Shown here: one piece after another, positions 8,015 through 15,533 of the stretch
How positions within the stretch are numbered: the first letter of the stretch is position 1
How the letters are laid out: each line of letters starts with the position of its first letter
NCBI RefSeq assembly: GCF_034670185.1
Contig: NZ_JAXMNY010000001.1
Location: 62,001 to 126,000, forward strand
Source: Nisaea sp.
GTDB lineage: Bacteria > Pseudomonadota > Alphaproteobacteria > Thalassobaculales > Thalassobaculaceae
DNA: 64,000 bases
Direction of reading: 5' to 3'
Notes under the pieces: model-generated
Told to the model about the DNA's origin: nothing
What the model saw: only the letters and a program-made list of their open reading frames with translations
The model's database searches: none
Made by a program: the position numbers and the translations under genes

Positions 8015-9387
8015 TAGGTGTCGCATCCCCGGAAGATGTCGAGTTCCCTGCCTGGGTCCAGACCATCGTTATAGGCGCCGGGGCCTGTGGGTTGACGGCA
8101 GCGCTGGCGGCTCAGGATGCGGGTGGCGAGGTGCTGGTGCTGGAACGGGACGAAAGCCCGTTCGGCTCCACCTCCATGTCCTCCGGTTTCATCCCGGCGG
8201 CGGCAACCCGCTGGCAGCATGAGCAGGGTATCGACGACGACCCCAGCCTGTTTCTGGAAGACATTCAGCGCAAGTCCCACGACCGCTCCGATCCGACGGT
8301 GGCGGCGGAGGTGGTCGAGGCCATTGGTCCCGCGCTGGAATGGCTGGAGGACGAGCACGGCATCCCGTTCGAGGTGCTGGAAGGTTTCCTCTATCCCGGA
8401 CACAGCCGGCACCGCATGCATGCCGTGCCGGAGCGTACCGGCGAAGCCCTGCTGACCCGGCTTTTGCAGGCGGTGATGGCGGTCGGTATTCCGGTCATGA
8501 CAGACGCCCGTGTGACGACGCTGTTCGCCGACGAGGACGGCCTTATCTCCGGTGTCGAGGTGACCCGGCCTGATGGCACAACGGAGCTGATCGGCTGCGG
8601 CAGTCTGATTCTCGCCTGCAACGGCTACGGTGGGAACCCGCAGATGGTGGCTGCGAACATCCCGGCCATGGCAGAGGCGGAATATCACGGCCATGCGGGC
8701 AATACCGGCGATGCTGTTGTCTGGGGTGAGGCGCTTGGCGCCGAGGTGCGCGATCTGACGGCCTGTCAGGGCCACGGCTCCCTCGCCATGCCGCACCGTA
8801 TACTCATTACCTGGGCGCTGATGATGGAAGGTGGCATCCAGGTGAACAAGAATGGCGACCGTTTCGCCAATGAGCATCAGGGCTATAGCGAGCAGGCCGT
8901 TGACGTGCTGAAGCAGCCTGACGGGGTGGCTTTCGATATTTACGACGCGCGGCTGCATGCGCTCGGGCTGGAATTTCCGGACTACAAGGACGCGGTCAAT
9001 GCCGGTGCGGTCAGGCAATGCGACAGCGTCGAGGAACTGGCCGAGCATATCGGCGTGCCGTTTGACAATCTGGACGCTGCCATTGCCGCAACCCACACGG
9101 ATGAGGTTGACCGGTTCGGCCGGGATCTCGGCAAGACGCCAGGCCTGGAGGATCCGTTCTTTGCAGTCCGCGTGACCGGAGCGCTGTTTCACACCCAGGG
9201 CGGTCTTGCCATTGATGGCGAGGCGCGTGTGCTGCGGGACGATGGCAGTCCTTTTCCGAACCTTTTTGCCGCTGGCGGTGCCGCTGTTGGTGTCTCAGGC
9301 CCGGACATTTCGGGTTATCTCTCCGGCAATGGCCTCCTGACGGCTATCGCGCTGGGCCGGATCGCTGGAGAGACCTCTGTCAGGTAA
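8011..9387 (+). CDS. FAD-dependent oxidoreductase, fumarate reductase/ketosteroid dehydrogenase type
   Basis: This is a 458-residue flavoprotein of the FAD_binding_2 family (fumarate reductase, 3-ketosteroid 1-dehydrogenase, urocanate reductase). The dinucleotide-binding IVIGAGACGLTAA lies at residues 19-31 with the ribose-binding glutamate in VLVLERD. The C-terminal AAGGAAVGVSGPDISGYLSGNGL completes the FAD site. It would introduce or reduce a C=C bond next to a carbonyl. There is no signal peptide and no haem motif, so it is cytoplasmic. As the last gene of the operon (start overlapping the previous stop), it probably supplies or removes the double bond that the dehydratase hydrates. The exact substrate is unknown. 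Confidence 0.85.
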   Translation: MIGVASPEDVEFPAWVQTIVIGAGACGLTAALAAQDAGGEVLVLERDESPFGSTSMSSGFIPAAATRWQHEQGIDDDPSLFLEDIQRKSHDRSDPTVAAEVVEAIGPALEWLEDEHGIPFEVLEGFLYPGHSRHRMHAVPERTGEALLTRLLQAVMAVGIPVMTDARVTTLFADEDGLISGVEVTRPDGTTELIGCGSLILACNGYGGNPQMVAANIPAMAEAEYHGHAGNTGDAVVWGEALGAEVRDLTACQGHGSLAMPHRILITWALMMEGGIQVNKNGDRFANEHQGYSEQAVDVLKQPDGVAFDIYDARLHALGLEFPDYKDAVNAGAVRQCDSVEELAEHIGVPFDNLDAAIAATHTDEVDRFGRDLGKTPGLEDPFFAVRVTGALFHTQGGLAIDGEARVLRDDGSPFPNLFAAGGAAVGVSGPDISGYLSGNGLLTAIALGRIAGETSVR

Positions 9388-9420
9388 GTTCTCAAGCGGG
9401 CGAAGCCAACGTTGACATGC

Positions 9421-9526
9421 AAGAACGGGGAGGTAAGGTCGTGCCCTTGAGGTAACGTCCTCACCCCAACATGGGGATGAACTCCCCGGGAACGGCCCGG
9501 CCCACTTGAAAAAATGGGGCCGGTCG
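9421..9526 (+). promoter_or_regulatory. Structured leader before the sugE remnant (riboswitch candidate)
   Basis: Between the operon end and the sugE remnant lies a GC-rich leader with several inverted repeats. GGGG 9427-9430 pairs with CCCC 9464-9467; AAGG 9435-9438 with CCTT 9445-9448; GGGGA 9473-9477 with TCCCC 9483-9487. CCGGG 9486-9490 pairs with CCCGG 9496-9500 around the loop AACGG, and CCGGCCC 9497-9503 with GGGCCGG 9517-9523. The last two share bases 9497-9500 and exclude each other, and the final one ends three bases before the ATG. sugE/gdx genes are known targets of guanidine riboswitches, but I could not match a full consensus of any class. Confidence 0.4.
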
Positions 9527-9604
9527 ATGGCTTGGCTTTATCTCGTTCTCGCAGTCAATCTTGAAGTTGGTCAGCCAACTGGGCTGAAGTTGACCGGCGC
9601 TTAG
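9527..9604 (+). pseudogene. Truncated SugE/Gdx-type SMR transporter remnant
   Basis: A 25-codon reading frame begins MAWLYLVLAVNLEVG and ends in LKLTGA then TAG. It aligns closely with the first transmembrane helix of SugE/Gdx small multidrug-resistance proteins (family start approximately MAWLxLxxAGLxEVGWAxGLKYT), including the essential membrane glutamate in LEVG. A working protein has about 105 residues and four helices; here the reading frame stops at 9602-9604 and a different gene starts eight bases later. The replacement of LFEVGWA by NLEVGQP and the early stop mark it as degenerate. It may still be translated as a leader peptide for the MFS gene. Confidence 0.65.
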
Positions 9605-9612
9605 TACCCAGC

Positions 9613-10794
9613 ATGACAAACGATCCCGATATCCAGGCCGATGGCTCCGGCCGTCCGCTCCCTGAAGCGTCTTCTGATCGCTGGGCGCTGCTGCGCTGGT
9701 TCGTATCGTCTGCGACCCTGAGCGTTCCGCAGGCGGCGGCCCCAGTCGCGTTTTCGCTACTCACCCTGAATCTCACCGGTGATACCGGAGGCGGAGCCGC
9801 GCTGATCCTCGCCATGACGCTGGCCCAGGTGCTCGGCGCGATCCCGATCACGCGTCTGGGCCGGAACTTCCCGGCGGCTAGGTTCCTGCAAATCTTGATC
9901 TTGATCCGTACGCTGGCTCTGGTGTTGATGGCGACTTTGGCAGCGACTGGGGTCCCCCTTGTCTGGTTGTTCGTTCTTGCCGCGGTTGCCGGGTCGGTGA
10001 ATGGCGCGGCTTTCGGATACCTGCGCTCCATCCTCAACAGCCTCACATCAACGGCCAAGTTGCCTCGGGCATTGGGCATCTCGTCAACACTCGGCGAAGT
10101 GACGTTCGTCCTGGCGCCGGTGGTGGCCTCGGGGCTTGGAACTGTCTCGCCGATTTTCGCCATCCTGGCGCTGGCGCTTCTTGGCGCCGTCCCCGTCCTG
10201 CTCGTTCCGCATGTTCAGTCGGTTCATGGTGAGAAGGTGCGCGCGGCCAAGACCTCGGTTCTCACCCCCGCGATTGCCTTGTGGCTTATGTGCGGTGCAG
10301 CCGGCGGAGCCACCGTCGCGGCCATAGAAATCGGCGCTGTCGCTCTCGCCCTGGAGTTCAGGTGCGAGCCCGCGCTCGCCATCATGTTCACGGTCCCGTT
10401 GTGCCTGTCTTCCGTCACAGGCGGCATCCTGGTCAGCATCTACAATCGCACGCTCTCCCGCTGGACGGTCGTGCTTCTGTTGGCGCTAATGGCTATTGGG
10501 GCCGCATTAGCCGCGTTCCAACTGTCTCTCACGATAACCATAATTGGAGCTGTTCTGATCGGGTGTGTCCTCGCACCGCTGGGAACCTACTATTCCCTGA
10601 TCCTCGATACGCTTGCTCCACCGCATAAGCGTCCGGAAGTATTCGCCCTGTTGCGCACCTCGAACGCGGTCGGGGTGATCTTCGCGAGCGGAGTGCTGAC
10701 CGCTTTCTCAATACCGGTGGCGCTGGGCGTTGTCGCGACGCTGATGTCTATCGTCACGATGGTGGTCGCGGTTGCGTCACTCCGGAAGGGCTGA
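9613..10794 (+). CDS. Major facilitator superfamily transporter
   Basis: This is a 393-residue polytopic inner-membrane protein with about twelve hydrophobic segments, starting after a hydrophilic 25-residue N-terminus (segments begin near LRWFVSSATLSVPQAAAPVAF). The TRLGRNFP stretch sits at the cytoplasmic loop where MFS proteins carry their basic motif. No substrate-specific motif is recognised; drug or small-metabolite efflux is a reasonable guess. The upstream sequence has no clear Shine-Dalgarno site and the start is eight bases after the sugE-remnant stop, so translation could be coupled to that remnant and its leader. It converges on fabF with a hairpin between. Confidence 0.75.
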   Translation: MTNDPDIQADGSGRPLPEASSDRWALLRWFVSSATLSVPQAAAPVAFSLLTLNLTGDTGGGAALILAMTLAQVLGAIPITRLGRNFPAARFLQILILIRTLALVLMATLAATGVPLVWLFVLAAVAGSVNGAAFGYLRSILNSLTSTAKLPRALGISSTLGEVTFVLAPVVASGLGTVSPIFAILALALLGAVPVLLVPHVQSVHGEKVRAAKTSVLTPAIALWLMCGAAGGATVAAIEIGAVALALEFRCEPALAIMFTVPLCLSSVTGGILVSIYNRTLSRWTVVLLLALMAIGAALAAFQLSLTITIIGAVLIGCVLAPLGTYYSLILDTLAPPHKRPEVFALLRTSNAVGVIFASGVLTAFSIPVALGVVATLMSIVTMVVAVASLRKG

Positions 10795-10803
10795 GACGGC
10801 CTA

Positions 10804-10835
10804 ATGATGGGCATACCGGAGAGCATGCCCATCAT
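10804..10835. terminator. Hairpin between convergent MFS gene and fabF
   Basis: An 11-bp perfect inverted repeat (ATGATGGGCAT, 10804-10814, with 10825-10835) and a 10-base loop lie in the 58-bp gap between two convergent genes. There is no U-tract on either side, so efficient intrinsic termination is uncertain, but the position suits a shared bidirectional terminator. Confidence 0.5.
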
Positions 10836-10852
10836 CAGTGTGTCAGAAGCCT

Positions 10853-12127
10853 CTACGCGCCAAGCGCTCGCAAGCAGAGGGATGCGTTTACCCCGCCGAA
10901 GCCGAAACTGTTGCAGAGGGCACTGCGGATCGTGGCCGCCCGCGCCTTCAGCGGGATGAAATCCAGATCTTCCGCGCCATCGTCGGCGCCGCCGAAATTC
11001 AGAGTCGGCGGCAGAACCCCGCGCAGTACGGCGAGGGCGGAGAATACGGCTTCCACGCCGCCAGCCGCACCGAGCAGGTGCCCAATGGAGGATTTCGTCG
11101 AGGAGATCGGTATCCCGGCAAGGGCCGCGCCGAACACCCGCCGGAGAGCGGCGAGTTCGCCCTTGTCGCCGACCGGTGTGGAGGTCGCGTGGCCATTGAT
11201 ATAACCGATCTCTGCCCCAGTCAGACCTGAGCGTTTCAGCGCGGCCGAAATGGCAAGTGCTGCGCCCGAGCCGTCTTCCGGCCCCGCTGTCAGGTGGTAA
11301 GCATCTGCGCTCGTGCCGTACCCCGCGACCTCAATCAGCGGGGTGGCGCCGCGCGCTTCGGCATGGCTCTTCCGCTCAAGCACCACCAGTCCGGCGCCTT
11401 CGCCCAGCACAAATCCGTCCCGGTCCCTGTCATAGGGCCGTGACGCCTGTTCCGGCGCATCGTTTCGGGTGGAGAGCGCGCGCGCTGCCGCGAAGCCTCC
11501 GATGGTCAGCCGGTCGATGCAAGCCTCCGTGCCGCCTGCGAGAACCACATCGGCTTCGCCTGCATGGATCAGGCGCATGCCGTCGCCGATGGCCTGGAGC
11601 CCGGCGGCGCAGGCGGTGACCGGCGTGTCGATCGGTCCCCTGAAGCCGTAACGGATTGAGATGTTTCCGGCGGCGAGATTGCCGAGGAATGCGGGGATGA
11701 CGAAGGGGGAGAGGCGGCGGTAGCCGCGCTGGTCCAGCGTGGTCTTGGCCTCTGTGATTACGGGAAAGCCGCCGATGCCGGTGGCGACGGCGGTAGCCGT
11801 GCGGTCTTTGCTTTTCTGATCCTCGGGCTTCCATCCGGCCTGGGTAAGCGCTTCTTCGGCCGCCGCCAGCGCATAGATGGTGAAGAGATCGACCTTTTTG
11901 CGGTCCTTCGTGGTGACCACAGCATCGATATCCAGTCCTGCTTCCGGATCCTCCTCGATGGAAGGCACCAGTCCGGCAATGCGGGTAGGCAGGTCGGAGA
12001 CATCAATCCGGTCAACCGCGCGGATGCCGGAACGGCCTGCAAGGAGCCTGCTCCACACCGCCTCGACACCTCGCCCAAGAGGGGTCACGAGGCCCATGCC
12101 GGTTATCACAATAGGATCGTCAGACAT
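10853..12127 (-). CDS. fabF: Beta-ketoacyl-ACP synthase II-type enzyme (FabF family)
   Basis: This is a 424-residue condensing enzyme with the full thiolase-fold triad: nucleophilic Cys near 173 in TACAAGLQ, His in INGHATSTPVGD and His in SSIGHLLGAAGG, with Lys in STKSS. It would elongate acyl-ACP with malonyl-ACP. It is not in a fatty-acid gene cluster: there is no acpP, fabG or fabD nearby, and it lies 44 bp downstream of a MarR regulator on the same strand. It is therefore probably an accessory, regulated FabF paralogue acting in a specialised fatty-acid or secondary pathway, not the housekeeping copy. A motif like the MarR palindrome sits just before its start. Confidence 0.85.
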   Translation of the reverse strand: MSDDPIVITGMGLVTPLGRGVEAVWSRLLAGRSGIRAVDRIDVSDLPTRIAGLVPSIEEDPEAGLDIDAVVTTKDRKKVDLFTIYALAAAEEALTQAGWKPEDQKSKDRTATAVATGIGGFPVITEAKTTLDQRGYRRLSPFVIPAFLGNLAAGNISIRYGFRGPIDTPVTACAAGLQAIGDGMRLIHAGEADVVLAGGTEACIDRLTIGGFAAARALSTRNDAPEQASRPYDRDRDGFVLGEGAGLVVLERKSHAEARGATPLIEVAGYGTSADAYHLTAGPEDGSGAALAISAALKRSGLTGAEIGYINGHATSTPVGDKGELAALRRVFGAALAGIPISSTKSSIGHLLGAAGGVEAVFSALAVLRGVLPPTLNFGGADDGAEDLDFIPLKARAATIRSALCNSFGFGGVNASLCLRALGA

Positions 12128-12140
12128 TTGTTTCTCCAGT

Positions 12141-12154
12141 TATGTATATGCACA
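12141..12154. promoter_or_regulatory. Candidate MarR operator before fabF
   Basis: TATGTATATGCACA in the marR-fabF gap matches 11 of 14 bases of the palindromic site in front of marR, sharing the half-site ATATGCAC. This suggests that the regulator also controls an internal start for fabF. Inference from motif similarity and position only. Confidence 0.4.
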
Positions 12155-12171
12155 ACTTTGCTCAAAAATAC

Positions 12172-12606
12172 TCACTCAAGATCGGCAAGGATCTTCAGGG
12201 CTTCCTGTACCTGGTTCCATTTCTCCTCGCCGAGTTCAACGCGCACTTTGTCGTGCGCCTCGAACCAGACGGGGATGAATTCCTCGACATGCCTCTCGCC
12301 TTCCTCCGTCAGAGACACGCGCTGGGAACGGCCACGACCTTCATTTTCGGCCTGAATCAGGCCTTTTTTCCGCAATGCCTGCAGGTTCCGTGTCATGGCA
12401 CTGCGTTCAATGGCGGTGCGCTCGGCAAGTTCGCTTATGGAGGAGAAACCGCCGCCGGCAATGGCGAACAGCAGGCCAAGTTGGGTGGCCTGAAGGCCAT
12501 GTTCTTTGGCCAGCCGGTTATAGCGCCGGGTGATCGACCGGGCTGCCCGCCGCGAGTTCAGCATCAGGCAATAGGTCGTCATGTGCTTGGCGGTTTTCGC
12601 GTCCAT
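12172..12606 (-). CDS. MarR-family transcriptional regulator
   Basis: This is a 144-residue winged-helix regulator. The core reads SISELAERTAIERSAMTRNLQALRKKGLI (helix-turn-helix, about residues 55-85), followed by the wing in EGRGRSQRVSLTEEGE. I chose the ATG at 12606; the reading frame stays open upstream, but the longer N-terminus looks non-coding and would overlap hisZ's promoter and start. A 12-bp perfect palindrome lies about 15 bp upstream, which fits autoregulation. MarR proteins usually bind such sites as dimers and release on binding a phenolic or acyl ligand. The gene precedes fabF on the same strand and is the obvious candidate for its control. Confidence 0.85.
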   Translation of the reverse strand: MDAKTAKHMTTYCLMLNSRRAARSITRRYNRLAKEHGLQATQLGLLFAIAGGGFSSISELAERTAIERSAMTRNLQALRKKGLIQAENEGRGRSQRVSLTEEGERHVEEFIPVWFEAHDKVRVELGEEKWNQVQEALKILADLE

Positions 12607-12620
12607 GCGCTTTGCATAAT

Positions 12621-12632
12621 GTGCATATGCAC
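12621..12632. promoter_or_regulatory. Candidate MarR operator upstream of marR
   Basis: GTGCATATGCAC is a perfect 12-bp palindrome located 15-26 bp upstream of the marR start and inside the marR/hisZ divergent region (12607-12765). Size and symmetry suit a MarR dimer site, and a related copy lies before fabF. The region also has to hold the hisZ promoter on the other strand, which I could not place. Confidence 0.5.
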
Positions 12633-12765
12633 TTCTGTAAAGTCCCCGGAATGTCCGGGCGACAATTGCGCGCGGAGCAGGGCTGGGGGCACCATCCGGT
12701 TGCGGCAGCGGCCCAAAACGGCTAGGACAAGGCGATTTCCAAGCCTTCTTTTCCGGAGAGACCGC

Positions 12766-13926
12766 GTGTCGCATCCCGACAGCGAGAGCGAATTGACCAA
12801 GCGTGCCCTGCTTCCCGCGGGCCTGCGTGACGTGCTGCCGCTTGATGCGGCGCATGAGGCTGCGATTATCGAGGCGCTGCTGGCCCGCTGCGCATCGCAC
12901 GGCTACGAACGCGTGAAGCCGCCGCTGGTGGAGTTCGAGACCTCGCTCTTCGCCGGGCCGGGTGCCGCCATGAGCGACAGCACCTTCCGCCTGATGGACC
13001 CGGTATCCCAGAAAATGATGGGCGTGCGCGCGGACATGACCGTGCAGATCGCCCGCATCGCGACCACCCGTCTGAAGCAGGAACCGCGGCCCTTGCGTCT
13101 TTGCTATGCGGGTGAGGTGCTGCGCGTCTCGGCCAATCAGCTCAACCCGGAGCGCCAGCTGGTGCAGGTCGGCGCGGAGCTGCTTGGTGGGGACAGCGTG
13201 GCGGCCGATGCGGAGCCGGTTCTGCTGGCCGTGGAAGCCCTGCGTTCCGTTGGTGTGACCGATCTATCCGTTGACTTGACAGCGCCGCGGGTGATTCCGA
13301 TCCTGCTGGCTGGCTCTGATCTGGCGGCGGACACGTTGCGGTCCCTGCGCATGGCCATCGACCGTAAACATACAGCCGAAGTCCGCCGTTTGGCGGGGGA
13401 TCTGGCGCCGGTTTTGACCCAGCTCATGGATGCCGCAGGCTCCTGGCAGGACGCGCTTGGCGAGATGTTGGATATTGAATTGCCGGAGGCGGCGCGTGCC
13501 GCCATTGACCGTGTTGCCGCCATCGCGCGGAGCGTGGCGGAGATCGAGCCCGATCTCGCCATGACCATCGATCCGGTCGAGAATCGCGGTTTCGAGTATT
13601 ACACCGGCTTTGGCTTCAGCCTGTTCGCGCGCGGCGTACGCGGCGAACTCGGGCGTGGTGGCCGCTATCAGGTGGATGGCGGCGACGGGATTGGCTCGAC
13701 CGGTTTCACGCTGTACATGGAAACCGTGCTGCAGGCTCTGCCGGACCCGACGCGTCCGGAACGGCTTTATTTGCCGTCCGGGACTGCCGTCGATCAGGCC
13801 CGTGCGCTCCGGGAGCAGGGCTGGATTACCATCGCAGCATTGGACAAGGACCCCGATCCGGCGCTAGAAGCGTCCCGCCTCGGCTGTACTCATATTTTGA
13901 AAGACGGAGCGCCGGTGGCGCTCTGA
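12766..13926 (+). CDS. hisZ: ATP phosphoribosyltransferase regulatory subunit HisZ
   Basis: This is a 386-residue histidyl-tRNA-synthetase-like subunit that activates short-form HisG in the first step of histidine synthesis. The class II aaRS fold is visible in the motif 2-like VRADMTVQIARIA segment and in GFEYYTGFGFSLFARG near the C-terminal third. The C-terminal anticodon-binding domain is absent, as in HisZ and unlike HisS. The start is taken as GTG 12766, with GGAGAG at 12755-12760; the frame is open further upstream but overlaps marR and lacks family character. purA follows 85 bp later, the usual alphaproteobacterial arrangement. The last codons are duplicated just after the stop. Confidence 0.88.
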   Translation: MSHPDSESELTKRALLPAGLRDVLPLDAAHEAAIIEALLARCASHGYERVKPPLVEFETSLFAGPGAAMSDSTFRLMDPVSQKMMGVRADMTVQIARIATTRLKQEPRPLRLCYAGEVLRVSANQLNPERQLVQVGAELLGGDSVAADAEPVLLAVEALRSVGVTDLSVDLTAPRVIPILLAGSDLAADTLRSLRMAIDRKHTAEVRRLAGDLAPVLTQLMDAAGSWQDALGEMLDIELPEAARAAIDRVAAIARSVAEIEPDLAMTIDPVENRGFEYYTGFGFSLFARGVRGELGRGGRYQVDGGDGIGSTGFTLYMETVLQALPDPTRPERLYLPSGTAVDQARALREQGWITIAALDKDPDPALEASRLGCTHILKDGAPVAL

Positions 13927-13959
13927 CTGCTGAAAGACGGAGTGCCGGTGGCGCTCTGA
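13898..13959 (+). repeat. Tandem duplication of the hisZ 3' end
   Basis: Two 29-base copies beginning TGAAAGACGGAG and ending GGCGCTCTGA occupy 13898-13926 and 13931-13959 with a 33-base period, and differ at one position (C/T). The first copy contains the last codons and stop of hisZ, the second is non-coding. Slippage duplication is the simplest origin. Confidence 0.85.
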
Positions 13960-14011
13960 TTGTGCCGGTGCCGCATCGCGCGGCCGGAATTCAAGAAAGA
14001 CGAGACGACAC

Positions 14012-15304
14012 ATGAAAAATGTCACGGTGATCGGCGCCCAGTGGGGCGACGAAGGCAAAGGCAAGATCGTCGACTGGCTCTCGGAACGCGCCGACGTGAT
14101 CGTGCGCTTCCAGGGTGGTCATAATGCCGGCCATACGCTCGTTATCGGCAATCAGACCTACAAGCTGAGCCTGCTGCCGTCCGGCGTCGTCCGCGAGGGC
14201 AAGCTCTCCGTTATCGGCAACGGCGTGGTCGTCGATCCGTGGGCGCTTGCCAGCGAGATCGAGACGCTGAGGAAGGCCGGGGTGAAGATCACCACGGACA
14301 ATCTGGTGATCGCGGACAATGCTTCTCTCATCCTGCCGGTGCATCGCCGCATCGACCAGGCCCGCGAAGCGGTTCTGGCTGAGGGCAAAATCGGCACCAC
14401 CGGACGCGGCATCGGCCCGGCCTATGAAGACAAGGTCGCCCGCCGTGCGGTGAAGGTTTCCGATCTTTCCGATCCGGAAACACTGGAAAAGCGCGTGCGT
14501 GCGCTTATCGCCCATCACAATGTGTTCCTGAAGGGCGCCGACGAAGAGCTGATCGACCCGCAGGAAACGCTGAACCTGCTGGCGGAGATCGCCGGTACGG
14601 TGCTGCCCTTCGTGAAGCCGGTCTGGCGCGAGCTGCAAACGGCGGTTGCCGCCGACAAGCGCATCCTGTTCGAGGGTGCCCAGGGCGTCATGCTCGATGT
14701 CGATCATGGCACCTATCCTTTCGTAACCTCCTCCAACACGGTTGCAGGGCAGGCGTCTGCCGGCTCCGGGCTCGGCCCGCGCGATATCGGCTATGTGCTC
14801 GGCCTGGTGAAGGCCTACACCACCCGTGTCGGCTCCGGCCCGTTCCCGACGGAACTGCAGGACGAGAACGGCCAACGGCTGGGTGAGCGCGGCAAGGAAT
14901 TCGGCACGGTCACCGGCCGGCAGCGTCGCTGTGGCTGGTTCGATGCGGTCATGGTCCGGCAGGCTCTCAAGGTCTCCGGTGTCGACGGCATCGCACTGAC
15001 CAAGCTCGACGTGCTGGACGGGTTCGATGAGCTGAAAATCTGCGTCGGCTACGAGCTGGACGGTGAAACCCTCGATTACTTCCCGGCCGGTGCCGGCAAG
15101 CAGGCCCGGGTTAAACCGGTCTACACCACCGTACCCGGCTGGTCCGAAAGCACGTTCGGGGCACGGTCCTGGGCCGACCTTCCGGCAAATGCGGTGAAAT
15201 ATATCCGCTATGTGGAAGAGCTGATTGAAACCCCGGTCGCGCTTCTGTCCACGAGTCCCGAGCGTGAGGACACCATTCTGGTGCATGACCCGTTCCGCGG
15301 CTGA
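14012..15304 (+). CDS. purA: Adenylosuccinate synthetase
   Basis: This is a 430-residue GTP-dependent ligase joining IMP and aspartate in AMP synthesis. The P-loop-like GAQWGDEGKGK (residues 8-18) contains the catalytic Asp13, and QGGHNAGHT (36-44) the catalytic His. GTTGRGIGPAYEDKVARR and the C-terminal guanine-binding region (LSTSPERED) are intact. Length matches the bacterial norm. It follows hisZ on the same strand with an 85-bp gap that includes the hisZ 3' duplication. It acts in the cytosol as a homodimer. No regulatory site was seen. Confidence 0.97.
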   Translation: MKNVTVIGAQWGDEGKGKIVDWLSERADVIVRFQGGHNAGHTLVIGNQTYKLSLLPSGVVREGKLSVIGNGVVVDPWALASEIETLRKAGVKITTDNLVIADNASLILPVHRRIDQAREAVLAEGKIGTTGRGIGPAYEDKVARRAVKVSDLSDPETLEKRVRALIAHHNVFLKGADEELIDPQETLNLLAEIAGTVLPFVKPVWRELQTAVAADKRILFEGAQGVMLDVDHGTYPFVTSSNTVAGQASAGSGLGPRDIGYVLGLVKAYTTRVGSGPFPTELQDENGQRLGERGKEFGTVTGRQRRCGWFDAVMVRQALKVSGVDGIALTKLDVLDGFDELKICVGYELDGETLDYFPAGAGKQARVKPVYTTVPGWSESTFGARSWADLPANAVKYIRYVEELIETPVALLSTSPEREDTILVHDPFRG

Positions 15305-15533
15305 AGGCCTCAGAACACTATAGAATCAGACGGCTAACTCGTCTTCTCCGGATGCTTTTTCTTGCATTTGGAGCGAAAGATTGGGAAACCGGATAGGTTC
15401 TGGAGCCTGATCCGTCGGGATCATGTCGATCCGTGCGGCCGGTCAGGTTCCATTAATTCGACTGGATGCAGGAATTGGTGCGGGAAATACGTCCGCGTCG
15501 GGGCCTGTGTCAGGAAGAAGAGACCTGCCGCGT

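Noticed and set aside
9421..9526. Confident guanidine riboswitch call
   Set aside because: Conserved sequence blocks of classes I and III are not visible and only one ACGG-type loop is seen, so kept as candidate only.
12142..12765. Long N-terminal extension of hisZ
   Set aside because: Overlaps marR and its operator, no family similarity; GTG 12766 has a ribosome binding site.
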